The notes beneath the pieces were generated by a model. The model made no database searches, was not told the DNA's origin, and saw only the letters and a program-made list of their open reading frames with translations. The position numbers and the translations under genes were made by a program. From the NCBI GenBank assembly GCA_947467145.1, contig CANIGJ010000018.1, forward strand, positions 22,087-86,086: 64,000 bases of DNA, read 5' to 3'. Source of the DNA: Rhodospirillaceae bacterium (GTDB lineage Bacteria; Pseudomonadota; Alphaproteobacteria; Rhodospirillales; UBA2165). This document shows positions 40,392-49,369 of the stretch, piece after piece; within the stretch, counting starts at the first letter, position 1, and the number at the start of each line of letters is the position of its first letter.

Positions 40392-41546
40392 TTACTCCGC
40401 CGCTTTCGTTTGCGGCAGGCTCAAGCCCCGAACCTGCGGCACGACATCCCTTGCGAACAGCTTGAGATGGCTGGTCGTTTCGGCGTGCGTCATGTGGCCG
40501 GAATGCCCCATCAGCAATAGGTTGCCGATGCCGCCGACGTCATCGTGGAACTTGCGGATCTGCTGGGCCACCGTGTCGGGATTGCCGGTGAAGAAATTGC
40601 CGAAGCCGATCTGAAAATCGACGTCGAGTTTGCGAAAGCCCGCCGTGCGCGGCGCGCCCATCAACTGCACCATGATCTCGGCCGGCATATAGCCGGGCGG
40701 GGCATTCCATTGCGGTGCCTGCTTGCCCGCCTCCATGTACCATAGCAATTTCTTGGCCGGTTCGCGCGCAGCCTCGTCGCTGTCCGCGACATGGCTGAAG
40801 CCGAGATAGGCGAAACGATCCGGCGCCGGATCGCGGCCGAAGCTTTCGCGATAACCGATCCGATAGGCATCGAAGATCTGTTTAGCCTTTTCGCTGCCGA
40901 CCAGAAAGGTCGCGCAGACATAGCCGTGCCGGCCGATCTCGGTTGCGTTGTCGAGCGTGCTGGTGGTGATCCAAATCGGCGGATGCGGCTGCTGATACGT
41001 ACGCGGCCAGATGTTCACCGCGCGATAATTGAAATATTTCCCTTCCCAGCGGAACGGGCCGTCGTGCGTCGTCCAGGCCTTCTTGATCAGATCGTGCGCT
41101 TCCCAGAAGCGCGATTGCGATTGCGTCGGATTGTTGTTGGACGGCGCAATTTCCATCGGTACGCCGCGCACGAAACCGCACTCCAGCCGTCCGCGCGACA
41201 ACACATCGACCATCGCGGTCTCCTCGGCGACGCGCACGGGATCGCGCCGATTGGCGATCGGATTGCCAAGCTCGAGGATACGCACATTTTTGGTCTGGCG
41301 CGCGAGCGCGCTGGCCGTCACCACGATATTGGGCACGACGCAGGTCGGCGTCTGATGATGCTCGTTGAGCATGATGTTGATACCGAGCTCGTCGCACAGG
41401 CACCACTCGTCGAGGCGCTCATGGAACAGATCCGCGCCCTTCACCGGATCGTAGTAACTGTTCGGCAGATCGACGCGCAGGCCCGCCAAGGTGTCGAGAT
41501 CGGGCAGGATCGGATACGGCGTTTCACTGAAATGATAAAATTTCAT
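40392..41546 (-). CDS. LLM-class flavin-dependent oxidoreductase (luciferase-like)
   Basis: This is a bacterial luciferase-like monooxygenase, 384 residues and cytoplasmic. It has the fold's LNEHHQTP segment (active-site His), ILELGNPIANRRDPVRVAEETAMVDVLSRGRLECGFVRG, and a C-terminal GNPDTVAQQIRKF. Such FMNH2-dependent enzymes oxidise varied organic substrates with a separate flavin reductase. The alpha/beta hydrolase gene lies immediately upstream (5 bases), suggesting one catabolic operon. It ends 3 bases from the convergent channel gene. Confidence 0.88.
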   Translation of the reverse strand: MKFYHFSETPYPILPDLDTLAGLRVDLPNSYYDPVKGADLFHERLDEWCLCDELGINIMLNEHHQTPTCVVPNIVVTASALARQTKNVRILELGNPIANRRDPVRVAEETAMVDVLSRGRLECGFVRGVPMEIAPSNNNPTQSQSRFWEAHDLIKKAWTTHDGPFRWEGKYFNYRAVNIWPRTYQQPHPPIWITTSTLDNATEIGRHGYVCATFLVGSEKAKQIFDAYRIGYRESFGRDPAPDRFAYLGFSHVADSDEAAREPAKKLLWYMEAGKQAPQWNAPPGYMPAEIMVQLMGAPRTAGFRKLDVDFQIGFGNFFTGNPDTVAQQIRKFHDDVGGIGNLLLMGHSGHMTHAETTSHLKLFARDVVPQVRGLSLPQTKAAE

Positions 41547-41551
41547 GATCC

Positions 41552-42334
41552 CTACTCCGCCGCTATGGCACGACCGTTGACGAAATCGGCGACGAGCGCG
41601 TCGAACTTATCCGCCGCCTCGACCTGCGGCACGTGCCCGACGCCCGGCAGCACGACCATACGCGCGCCTGGAATGGCGGCGCAGAATTTGCGACCGTAAT
41701 CGACATCGACGATCTTGTCGTGTTCGCCCCAAATCAGCAGCGCCGGCTTGTCGATGCGGTGCAGACGCTGCTTCAGCTTGGGATTATGCAGATACGGCTC
41801 CCACGCATAGCGCGCGAACGCCTGGAACGAACGTTGGGCATTCAGCTTGTCGCGATCCGTAAAGGTTGACGGGTCAGGTGCGAATTTTTGGTCGAAGTAA
41901 GTAAGCTTCGGCATCTCGGACGGCGGGATCGAGAACAGATCAGCCAGCTCGGTCGAATCGCGCCCGCCGAATTTCACACCGACCGCGTCGACCAGAATGA
42001 TGCGGCCGATCCGCGCGGTGGACTTCACCGCCATCTCCGCCGTGATCCAGCCACCCAACGAAAAGCCCATGACCGTGACGTCGGTGAGCTTCAACTCATC
42101 GAGTAGATCGAGATACAGATAAGCGAGATCGTCGATCGTGTCGAAACGATCGACATCGGCGCAATCGGCGAAACCTGGATGCGTCGGCGCCATAACTGAG
42201 AATGATTTGGACAGCCGCTCGGCGGCGGCCAGAATCGAGCGAGGGCCGCCCGCGCCATGCAACATAAGAAGCGGCGCTCCCGTCCCGGCGCGCACGCCCG
42301 TCAGCTCGACGCCATCGACTTTAAATACGGACAT
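41552..42334 (-). CDS. Alpha/beta hydrolase
   Basis: This 260-residue cytoplasmic serine hydrolase has the oxyanion segment LHGAGG (25-30), nucleophile elbow GFSLGG with Ser92, Asp206 in WGEHDKIV and His234 in GVGHVPQ, so the triad is complete. It resembles the ring-cleavage-product (C-C bond) hydrolases and esterases of catabolic pathways, but no specific substrate can be assigned. It is read with the flavin oxidoreductase gene that follows. Confidence 0.87.
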   Translation of the reverse strand: MSVFKVDGVELTGVRAGTGAPLLMLHGAGGPRSILAAAERLSKSFSVMAPTHPGFADCADVDRFDTIDDLAYLYLDLLDELKLTDVTVMGFSLGGWITAEMAVKSTARIGRIILVDAVGVKFGGRDSTELADLFSIPPSEMPKLTYFDQKFAPDPSTFTDRDKLNAQRSFQAFARYAWEPYLHNPKLKQRLHRIDKPALLIWGEHDKIVDVDYGRKFCAAIPGARMVVLPGVGHVPQVEAADKFDALVADFVNGRAIAAE

Positions 42335-42397
42335 GAAGCATTCCCGCCTAGTCTTATGAGTTAGCTCATCATACCCAACTCGTGGCGTTCAGCAACT

Positions 42398-43048
42398 TTA
42401 CCGAGAGCCGTACGCGCGCAGGAATGCGGCGATTGCTTCTTTGATATGGGCCTTGCGGCGCGCCGGCGCTGGATTGGCATCGACACCGAGAAGGGCGCGC
42501 AATTGCAGATGTCCGGTGAGCGAGCCGATGAATTGCTCGGCCGCCATCGCCGGGTTGTCGATGACGAGCCGGCCGACATCCACCTGGCTTTGCAGGTAAT
42601 CGGAAATTTTGCTCACCGTGACCGATCCACCGACGCGATACGTGTTCGGTCCCAGTTCGTCGTTATGCCCGGCTTCGAAAATCAGCACGCGATAGAGCGC
42701 GATCGAACTTGGCTGCAGGATCAGGTCGATATAGGCGCGCGCGAACGCCGTCAGCACTTCGGTCACGCTGCCGCCGGCCAACAGCTCGGTATGCAGCGGC
42801 GAGAAGAGCCCGTCGATCCGGCCACGGATGATATCTTCGAACAGCGCCTTTTTGTTGCCGAAATGCTTATAGACAGTAGCCTTCGACACCGACGCACCGG
42901 CAGCGATTTCATCCATGTTCGCCGCAAGGTAGCCCTGAGCGAGAAAGACTTCGTTGGCCGAACGCAGGATGTCGCGCCGTTTCGACGCCGAAAGGGTTTC
43001 ATGTTTACCGCCCTGTTCGTCGGCCGGCTTTCTTTTTACTGCCGTCAT
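42398..43048 (-). CDS. TetR/AcrR family transcriptional regulator
   Basis: The 216-residue repressor has the TetR N-terminal domain: ILRSANEVFLAQGY, then a helix-turn-helix at about 45-64 (MDEIAAGASVSKATVYKHF) and NKKALFEDII. The ligand-binding C-terminal domain is of the AefR-like type seen with multidrug pumps. It is divergent from the RND adaptor gene, with a 24-bp palindrome between them, so it very likely represses the pump and itself and is released by an inducer. The inducer is unknown. Confidence 0.92.
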   Translation of the reverse strand: MTAVKRKPADEQGGKHETLSASKRRDILRSANEVFLAQGYLAANMDEIAAGASVSKATVYKHFGNKKALFEDIIRGRIDGLFSPLHTELLAGGSVTEVLTAFARAYIDLILQPSSIALYRVLIFEAGHNDELGPNTYRVGGSVTVSKISDYLQSQVDVGRLVIDNPAMAAEQFIGSLTGHLQLRALLGVDANPAPARRKAHIKEAIAAFLRAYGSR

Positions 43049-43082
43049 GGAATTATCATTCCCAGAGCTTCCGGTTTCATCT

Positions 43083-43106
43083 AAACTAAACCGTATAGTT
43101 TAGTTT
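43083..43106. promoter_or_regulatory. Palindromic operator for the TetR-family regulator
   Basis: AAACTAAAC (43083-43091) and GTTTAGTTT (43098-43106) are a perfect 9-bp inverted repeat with a 6-base spacer. The 24-bp size is typical of AcrR-type operators. It sits between the regulator (35 bases to its ATG) and the adaptor (18 bases to its ATG), where it can block both promoters. Confidence 0.7.
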
Positions 43107-43123
43107 TTCAATCATATGTGCGG

Positions 43124-44173
43124 ATGATCATGCGCTTCCCGGCTGTCGCCCTTGCGACCCTCTCCTTATTGATCGTCATGACGGACGCCCGCGCGCAAAC
43201 GCCCGCCGGTCCACAGGCCACCCCAGTCGAAGTCCAGAAAGTCGGCATCGCACCCATCGTCGATGCGCTCCGCGCCATCGGCACGCTGCGCGCCGATCAA
43301 TCGATCATCGTGCGCTCTGAAGTCCCCGGCGTGATCGTGAAGATGGGCTTTGTCGAATCGATGCCGGTGATGCGCGGCCAGTTGCTCATCAAGCTCGACG
43401 ACACCATCGCACGCGCCGAAGTACAGCAGGCCGAGGCAGCCCTCAATCTCGCGCAACGCAATTACGATCGCGCCAGCGAACTCGCCCGCACCGGCGCCGG
43501 CGCCACGCGCGCGCGCGACGAAGCCCAGGCGGCGTTTGAGAATACCCGCGCGGCCCTCGCCCTCGCACGTGCGCGGCTTGAAAAGACGACCATCAACGCG
43601 CCGTTCGCCGGTCTCGCGGGTCTGCGCAAGGTCGATCTCGGTGCGTACATCACCGTCGGCCAGGATTTGCTCAGCCTCGATGCCGTCGATCTCATGATGG
43701 TCGATTTCACGGTTCCCGAGCGTTATCTGCGTTTCCTCGCCCCCGATAACCGTATCCAGATCGAGGCTGATGCGCTGCCCGGGCAAATTTTCGACGGCAA
43801 GATCACCGCGCTCAACCCGCGCATCGATCCCGATGGACGTAGCCTCGCCGTTCGCGCCCAGGTCCCCAATCCGCAGGGCATGCTCAAACCCGGCATGTTC
43901 GTGCGCGTCGAAATCGTCGTCGCGCAACGCGACAACGCCGTCGTGATCCCCGAACAAGCCATCGTGCCGAGCGGCGACCGGGTCACGGTCTATCGGATCG
44001 TCGACGGCAAGTCGGTGCTGACGCCGATCAAGCTTGGCCTGCGTAGCTTCGGCAAGGTCGAGGTCGTCGACGGTCTGAAGGAAGGCGATACCATCGTCAC
44101 CGCCGGACAGCTCAAGGTCCAGGACGGCGGCGCGGTGCGCATACTGTCGCCGGCCCCGGCGGCCGGCGGTTAA
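43124..44173 (+). CDS. RND efflux periplasmic adaptor (membrane fusion protein)
   Basis: The HlyD/AcrA-family protein links the inner-membrane pump to the outer-membrane channel. It starts at ATG 43124 or 43130 (349 or 347 residues); neither has a clear RBS, and the start is only 18-24 bases from the operator, so a very short leader is likely. It has a signal peptide ending near ARA-Q (not a lipobox), the lipoyl-like half VRSEVPGVIVKMGFVE, an alpha-hairpin (about 90-145) and FAGLAGLRKVDLGAYI, then beta-barrel and membrane-proximal domains. It is followed by the permease after 15 bases. Confidence 0.93.
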   Translation: MIMRFPAVALATLSLLIVMTDARAQTPAGPQATPVEVQKVGIAPIVDALRAIGTLRADQSIIVRSEVPGVIVKMGFVESMPVMRGQLLIKLDDTIARAEVQQAEAALNLAQRNYDRASELARTGAGATRARDEAQAAFENTRAALALARARLEKTTINAPFAGLAGLRKVDLGAYITVGQDLLSLDAVDLMMVDFTVPERYLRFLAPDNRIQIEADALPGQIFDGKITALNPRIDPDGRSLAVRAQVPNPQGMLKPGMFVRVEIVVAQRDNAVVIPEQAIVPSGDRVTVYRIVDGKSVLTPIKLGLRSFGKVEVVDGLKEGDTIVTAGQLKVQDGGAVRILSPAPAAGG

Positions 44174-44188
44174 GCGCGAGACCGCCGC

Positions 44189-47100
44189 ATGAAACTCTCC
44201 GAAACCAGTATCCGGCGCCCCGTCTTCGCGACCGTGATGAGTCTCGTCATCGTGCTGGTCGGCCTCGTGTCCTATTCGCGCCTATCCGTGCGCGAATATC
44301 CCAAGATCGATTCACCGGTTGTCAGCGTGACCACGACCTATCGCGGCGCCAGCGCCGAAATCATCGAGACGACCGTTACCCAGCGGCTCGAAGAGGTTCT
44401 GGCGGGCATCGAAGGCCTGGAATTCATGTCCTCGGTCAGCCGTCAGGAACGCAGCCAGATCTCGCTGACCTTCACCTTGAATCGCAATCAGTCCGATGCC
44501 GCCGCCGACGTGCGCGATCGTGTCGGCCGTGCGCGTGGCCGCCTGCCCGACGAAATCGACGAGCCCATCATCGCCAAGGTCGAAGCCGACGCGCAGCCGA
44601 CGATCTTCCTGGCGCTGTCGTCCGATCGCCATTCCGCGCTTGAGATCACCGACATCGAACAGCGCTACGTCAAAAATCAGCTTCAGACCCTGCCCGGTGT
44701 CGCCCAGGTCACCGAATTCGGCGAACGCGTCTATGCCATGCGGATCCAACTCGATCCCGATCGCTTGGCGGCCTATCGCTTGACGTCGGCCGACGTCGAA
44801 GCCGCGCTGCGGCGCGAGAATGTCGAAATCCCGGCCGGCATCATCGAAAGCGATGCGCGCGAATTCACCGTGCTGTCGCAGACCGATCTTGCCTCGCCGA
44901 AACAATTCAACGAGATGGTGATCCGCAAATCGACCGACGGCTATCTCGTCCGCCTCGTCGATGTCGGTTATGCCGAACTGGGTGCGCTGGATGAATCGCG
45001 CAACGTGCGCATCAGCGGCAATTCGGCCGTCGCCGTCGGCGTCGTGCGCCAATCGACCGCCAATCCGCTCGATATCTCCAAGGCGGTGCGCGACAGCTTG
45101 CCGCAGATTACCAAAAGCCTGCCCGACGGCATGAAGATCGAGGTCGCCTATGACCGTTCGAAATTCATCGAGGAATCGATCCGCAACGTCTATCACACGA
45201 TCGGCGAAGCCATCGTGCTCGTCGTCGCTATCATCTTCCTGTTCCTGCGCTCGCTCCGCGCCACACTTATCCCACTCGTCACCATTCCGATTTCGTTGAT
45301 CGGCGCCTGCGCGCTGATGCAGGTGTTCGGTTTTTCGATCAACAGCCTCACCCTGCTCGCCATGGTGCTGGCCATCGGGCTCGTCGTCGACGATGCGATC
45401 GTGATGCTAGAAAACATCTATCGCCACGTCGAAGAGGGCATGCACCCGGTCCGCGCCGCCCTCGTCGGCTCCAAGGAAATCGGCTTTGCTGTGCTCGCTA
45501 TGTCGATCACTTTGGCCGCCGTCTATGTGCCCATCGGATTCATGAGCGGCGCCACCGGTCGCCTGTTCACCGAATTCGCGCTCACCTTGGCCGGCTCGGT
45601 CGTGGTGTCCGGCTTCGTCGCGTTGACCGCCTCGCCGATGATGTGCGCCGTCCTGCTGAAGCCGCATCAACAGCACGGCCGCTTCTATACCTTCATGGAG
45701 AACGCGCTGGTCGGGCTCGGCGAAGGCTATCGCAATCTGTTGACGCGCTCGCTGCGCGTCCGCCCGCTGGTGCTGGCCGTCGGCCTGGGCGTCGCCGGGA
45801 TCGGCGCATTGCTGTTCACCGTGCTGCCGAGTGAACTCGCACCCTATGAGGATCAGGGCACGATCTTCACCACCACGCGCGGGCCCGAGGGCTCGACGGT
45901 CGATTTCACCGATCGCTACATGCGCGAGGTCGAAAAGGTCATCGCCGCCCTGCCCGAGGTCGATCAGTATTTCGTCATCGCAGGCACGCCGGTCGCCTCG
46001 CAGGGCAACGCCTTCGCCGTACTCAAGCCCTGGGCCGATCGCAAACGCGTCCAGGCCAAGATCACCGAGGCCGTGCAGGCGCAATACACCAACATCGCGG
46101 GCATCAATGCTTTCGCGATCAATCCGCCGCCGCTCGGCCAAAGCGTACGTGACCGACCGGTCGAATTCATCCTGCAGACGACGCGACCCTATGCCGAACT
46201 GCAGGACATGGTGAACAAGGTTGTCGCCAAGGCCGAGGCGCGTGGCGGCTTCGTCAATCTCGACACCGACTTGCAGCTCAACAAGCCACAGATCCGCGTG
46301 ATCGTGGATCGCGAGAAGGCGGCCGATCTCGGCATCTCCGCCGAGCTGCTGGGCCGCACCTTGGAAACCCTGTTCGGCGGGCGGCAAGTCACCCGCTTCA
46401 AGCAGGATGGCAAGCAATACGACGTGATCGTGCGCGTCGCGGAATCCTATCGCACCAGCCCGGCCGATTTGCCGCGCGTTTATGTCCGCGCCCCCAACGG
46501 GCCACTGATCCAGGTCTCCAACCTTGTGCAGATCCAAGAAACCGTGGCGCCGCGCGATCTCAACCCTTTCAACCAGCTCCGCTCGGCCTCGATCACGGCG
46601 AACCTCGCCGACGGCATGAGCCTGGGCGCGGCACTCACCTTCCTGCGCCAGGCGACCGAAGAAGTCGCCGGCAATACCGCGCAGTTCGATTACAAGGGCC
46701 AGAGCCGCGAATTCCAAAAAGCCAGCAGCGGCATCGCCATGACCTTTGTGCTGGCGCTGGCCTTCATCTATCTCGTGCTGGCCGCACAGTTCGAAAGCTT
46801 CCGCAGCCCCTTCATCATCATGCTGACGGTACCGCTGTCGATCGCGGGCGGCTTGCTGGCGCTCTGGCTCGACGGATCGACCCTGAATATTTACAGCCAG
46901 GTCGGTCTCGTCACCTTGATCGGGCTCATTTCAAAACACGGCATCCTGATCGTCGAATTCGCCAACCAGAACCGCGAACGCGGTTTGTCTCCACGTGAAG
47001 CGGTCATCGATGCGGCGGTGATGCGCCTGCGCCCGATCCTGATGACGACCGGCGCCATGGTCTTCGGCGCCCTGCCCTTGGCGATGGCCGCCGGCGCCGG

Positions 47101-47296
47101 CGCCGAAAGCCGCCAGGATATCGGTCTCGTCATCGTCGGCGGATTGCTGGTCGGCACCTTGTTCACGCTGTTCGTTATCCCGGCCGTCTATACCTATGTC
47201 GCGCCGAAGGTGCATCGTTCGCCGGCCAACAGCGACTTTGACGAACACGAGCCGCACGCTACGGACCACAAGCCGACGCGCGAGGCCGCCGAGTAG
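44189..47296 (+). CDS. RND multidrug efflux permease (HAE1 family)
   Basis: The 1035-residue AcrB/MexF-like proton antiporter begins SIRRPVFATVMSLVIVLVGL. It has 12 predicted TM helices with two large periplasmic loops. The TM4 proton-relay pair Asp401-Asp402 is present in GLVVDDAIVMLENIYRHVEEG, as is the conserved segment after it with PIGFMSGATGRLFTEFALTLAGSVV. No outer-membrane TolC-type gene follows, so the pump must use a channel encoded elsewhere. It is under the control of the divergent TetR protein by inference. Confidence 0.95.
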   Translation: MKLSETSIRRPVFATVMSLVIVLVGLVSYSRLSVREYPKIDSPVVSVTTTYRGASAEIIETTVTQRLEEVLAGIEGLEFMSSVSRQERSQISLTFTLNRNQSDAAADVRDRVGRARGRLPDEIDEPIIAKVEADAQPTIFLALSSDRHSALEITDIEQRYVKNQLQTLPGVAQVTEFGERVYAMRIQLDPDRLAAYRLTSADVEAALRRENVEIPAGIIESDAREFTVLSQTDLASPKQFNEMVIRKSTDGYLVRLVDVGYAELGALDESRNVRISGNSAVAVGVVRQSTANPLDISKAVRDSLPQITKSLPDGMKIEVAYDRSKFIEESIRNVYHTIGEAIVLVVAIIFLFLRSLRATLIPLVTIPISLIGACALMQVFGFSINSLTLLAMVLAIGLVVDDAIVMLENIYRHVEEGMHPVRAALVGSKEIGFAVLAMSITLAAVYVPIGFMSGATGRLFTEFALTLAGSVVVSGFVALTASPMMCAVLLKPHQQHGRFYTFMENALVGLGEGYRNLLTRSLRVRPLVLAVGLGVAGIGALLFTVLPSELAPYEDQGTIFTTTRGPEGSTVDFTDRYMREVEKVIAALPEVDQYFVIAGTPVASQGNAFAVLKPWADRKRVQAKITEAVQAQYTNIAGINAFAINPPPLGQSVRDRPVEFILQTTRPYAELQDMVNKVVAKAEARGGFVNLDTDLQLNKPQIRVIVDREKAADLGISAELLGRTLETLFGGRQVTRFKQDGKQYDVIVRVAESYRTSPADLPRVYVRAPNGPLIQVSNLVQIQETVAPRDLNPFNQLRSASITANLADGMSLGAALTFLRQATEEVAGNTAQFDYKGQSREFQKASSGIAMTFVLALAFIYLVLAAQFESFRSPFIIMLTVPLSIAGGLLALWLDGSTLNIYSQVGLVTLIGLISKHGILIVEFANQNRERGLSPREAVIDAAVMRLRPILMTTGAMVFGALPLAMAAGAGAESRQDIGLVIVGGLLVGTLFTLFVIPAVYTYVAPKVHRSPANSDFDEHEPHATDHKPTREAAE

Positions 47297-47353
47297 TTGG
47301 CAACGCCGCCGCGTCTGCCTATTCTTTCGTGCAGCGAAAATAGGAGACCGGCC

Positions 47354-48211
47354 ATGAAACCCGTGCGTATCGCGCCCAACAATCCCGTATTCGATTTGCC
47401 CGTGATCGTCGGTATCGAGGAAGGCTTGTTCACTAAGGCGGAGCTCGACGTTTCCTTTTCCGCCACCTATGCCGATCGCGAAAAGGACAGCGCAGAGAAA
47501 CCCATCCTCACGCGGCTCAAGGAGATGCAGTTCGAGACCGGCAGCGCCGACAGCTACAATGTCTGCGAATGGGCCAGCATCGATCGCCTCGAACGCGGCG
47601 CACGCGGCGGCGATATCGCGGCATTACGCGCGGCCGTCGCAGCCCAAGCCATCCTCACCTTCGACGAGACGCTGCAAACACCCCGCGACATGGCTGACGT
47701 GCCGGTCACCGTGCAGGAATTGACCGGCTCGCACTACACGACCATCCAAATGCTCGAAAGCGCCGTCGGTGCGGCGCATGTGAAGATCGATCATGGCGGC
47801 CTGCCGCAGATGCGCTACGCCGGCCTCAAAAGCGGCCAGCATCGCGCGATCGCGGTGATGGAACCCTTCATCAGCCTCGGCCTCAAGGAGGGCGCGCATA
47901 TCGTCGCCGCGTCGTTCTATCGCGGCGGCGAAGTCGTCGCACCGGATCTCACGCCCGAAGAACGCCGCGCTTATTACGAAGCCGAGAATGCCGCGGTCGA
48001 TCTCATCAATGCGGATTTCTACAAATATGCCCATCACGTCGCCGCGCATGCCAAGGGCGCCCTCAAACCCAACGAACTGCTGCGCGCGTTCGTTCGTTAT
48101 AAGCATGTCGATTATTACGATCCCATGCTGTTCGGCCGCGCCTACGATTGGATGAAGGCACGCGGCCTCAGCGAAGGTGCGGGTGAACACGGCGCGTTCG
48201 TCGTCGGCTAG
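47354..48211 (+). CDS. Solute-binding-protein-like (NMT1/THI5-like fold) without signal peptide
   Basis: The 285-residue protein starts at ATG 47354 (AGGAGA upstream) and resembles the two-lobed substrate-binding proteins of ABC importers: IAPNNPVFDLPVIVGIEEGLF near the N-terminus, then YAGLKSGQHRAIAVMEPF and a C-terminal helical lobe. It lacks any signal peptide or lipobox, and there is no ABC permease or ATPase beside it. It could be a cytoplasmic binding protein, or an enzyme on the same fold such as a decarboxylase. It lies 57 bases after the RND permease and may be read with it. Confidence 0.6.
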   Translation: MKPVRIAPNNPVFDLPVIVGIEEGLFTKAELDVSFSATYADREKDSAEKPILTRLKEMQFETGSADSYNVCEWASIDRLERGARGGDIAALRAAVAAQAILTFDETLQTPRDMADVPVTVQELTGSHYTTIQMLESAVGAAHVKIDHGGLPQMRYAGLKSGQHRAIAVMEPFISLGLKEGAHIVAASFYRGGEVVAPDLTPEERRAYYEAENAAVDLINADFYKYAHHVAAHAKGALKPNELLRAFVRYKHVDYYDPMLFGRAYDWMKARGLSEGAGEHGAFVVG

Positions 48212-48272
48212 CGTTAACGGGTCTCACCTATATGTGACCCCTGCGCCGCGCTCATGGGAGTAGGCTTCACCC

Positions 48273-49070
48273 ATGGCACAGGATCTTTACATTCATCCGA
48301 GTGAAGTCCGCACCGCCGACCGCGTGGGCTTCGAAGTTCGACAAATCGATCTCAAGGACCTCAGCGATGCCTGGCACGCCGGTCTGGGCGATTTTGCGGC
48401 CCACCCCACCCAGAAGGTGTTCTCCTGGCTGATCTATCCGATCATCGGGATGGTACTGCTCTGGGTCGCCTCAGAGCGTAGTCTGCTACCCATTCTTTTT
48501 CCCATCGTATCCGGCGTCGCACTGATCGGGCCGTTCCTCGGATTAGCGCTCAACCATATCAGTCATCATCGTGAAGAAGGCCACGAGATCTCGCACGCCG
48601 AGGCCTTCAACATCTTCAAATATCCAATGCGCGGCACCTTGCTGCTGATGGGCGCGATCCTGGCGACCATCTTCTTCGCCTGGCTTGCCTGCGCCACGAT
48701 CCTCTATCGCCTCACGCTCGGCGACGCGCCGGAATCGATCGGCGATTTCCTCACTGCCCTTTTCACAACGGATGCCGGCTGGACACTGATCGTCGTCGGC
48801 AACCTGGTGGGCTTCGCCTTCGCCCTCGTGGTCTTCTCTATCAGCGTCGTCGCCTTTCCCCTGATCATTCATCGTCATGCGACCTTGCGTGCGGCGATCC
48901 TGACCTCGGTGGATGCGGTGGTCCATAATCCCGGGACGATGGCCGTCTGGGGCCTCATCGTCGCCGGTCTGCTTCTGCTGGGCTCCCTGCCGGCCTTTAT
49001 CGGGCTGGCCGTGGCGATCCCGATCCTCGGCCACACAACCTGGCACCTGTATCGCAAAGTCGTCGTCTGA
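48273..49070 (+). CDS. DUF2189 domain membrane protein
   Basis: The 265-residue inner-membrane protein matches the DUF2189 family: a short cytoplasmic N-terminus (RQIDLKDLSDAWHAGLGDFAAHP), then six hydrophobic segments (about 50-66, 72-92, 116-145, 165-190, 195-205 and 220-255) with the conserved HATLRAAILTSVDAVVHNP loop. Function is unknown for the family. It is the last gene of the plus-strand accessory run. Confidence 0.85.
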   Translation: MAQDLYIHPSEVRTADRVGFEVRQIDLKDLSDAWHAGLGDFAAHPTQKVFSWLIYPIIGMVLLWVASERSLLPILFPIVSGVALIGPFLGLALNHISHHREEGHEISHAEAFNIFKYPMRGTLLLMGAILATIFFAWLACATILYRLTLGDAPESIGDFLTALFTTDAGWTLIVVGNLVGFAFALVVFSISVVAFPLIIHRHATLRAAILTSVDAVVHNPGTMAVWGLIVAGLLLLGSLPAFIGLAVAIPILGHTTWHLYRKVVV

Positions 49071-49092
49071 CCGATTGGACGTCCCCAAAGCA

Positions 49093-49119
49093 AAAGATCC
49101 GGCGCGCGCGAGCGGCCGG
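49093..49119 (-). terminator. Weak terminator-like hairpin after the 56-residue ORF
   Basis: On the minus strand CCGGC and GCCGG pair around an 11-base loop, followed by ATCTTTTGCTTT. It lies 39 bases past the stop of the small ORF at 49158, which it would terminate. Confidence 0.3.
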
Positions 49120-49157
49120 GCCCTTTTCATTGTTCCTCACGAGCGACAGCGATCCGA

Positions 49158-49328
49158 TCAGAGGTTCCCGTTGAACGGGGCGAAAGCCTGCCATTCCCGG
49201 GGGTGTTCACCGGGCACCGGACGATAATCGGAGAGTTCTATGATCTCGGCGTGCCGATCGTCCTCAGCCGACCAGCGGTTCGGGGACGCGGGAAGCTTGG
49301 CGATCGGAAACGCAAGGACGGTGGCCAT
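49158..49328 (-). CDS. Small ORF, 56 residues, hypothetical
   Basis: The ORF begins MATVLAFPIAKLPASPNRWS and ends with AFAPFNGNL. It has GGAG eight bases upstream of the ATG and codon use like the neighbours. No signal peptide, TM helix or Cys is present. An 8-bp perfect inverted repeat lies 17 bases upstream of the start. No family is recognised. It lies downstream of tRNA-Val on the same strand, so it might be read from the tRNA promoter. The opposite-strand frame at 49240-49446 is less likely because it runs into the tRNA. Confidence 0.45.
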   Translation of the reverse strand: MATVLAFPIAKLPASPNRWSAEDDRHAEIIELSDYRPVPGEHPREWQAFAPFNGNL

Positions 49329-49345
49329 CGTGCAGGCTCCATTCG

Positions 49346-49369
49346 TTGTCGTAATTGCTAATACGACAA
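49346..49369. promoter_or_regulatory. 24-bp inverted repeat between tRNA-Val and the small ORF
   Basis: TTGTCGTA (49346-49353) and TACGACAA (49362-49369) form a perfect 8-bp inverted repeat with an 8-base AT-rich spacer. The size suits a dimeric repressor, but it is not a motif I recognise, and the cognate regulator is unknown. A hairpin without T run is the alternative. Confidence 0.45.
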
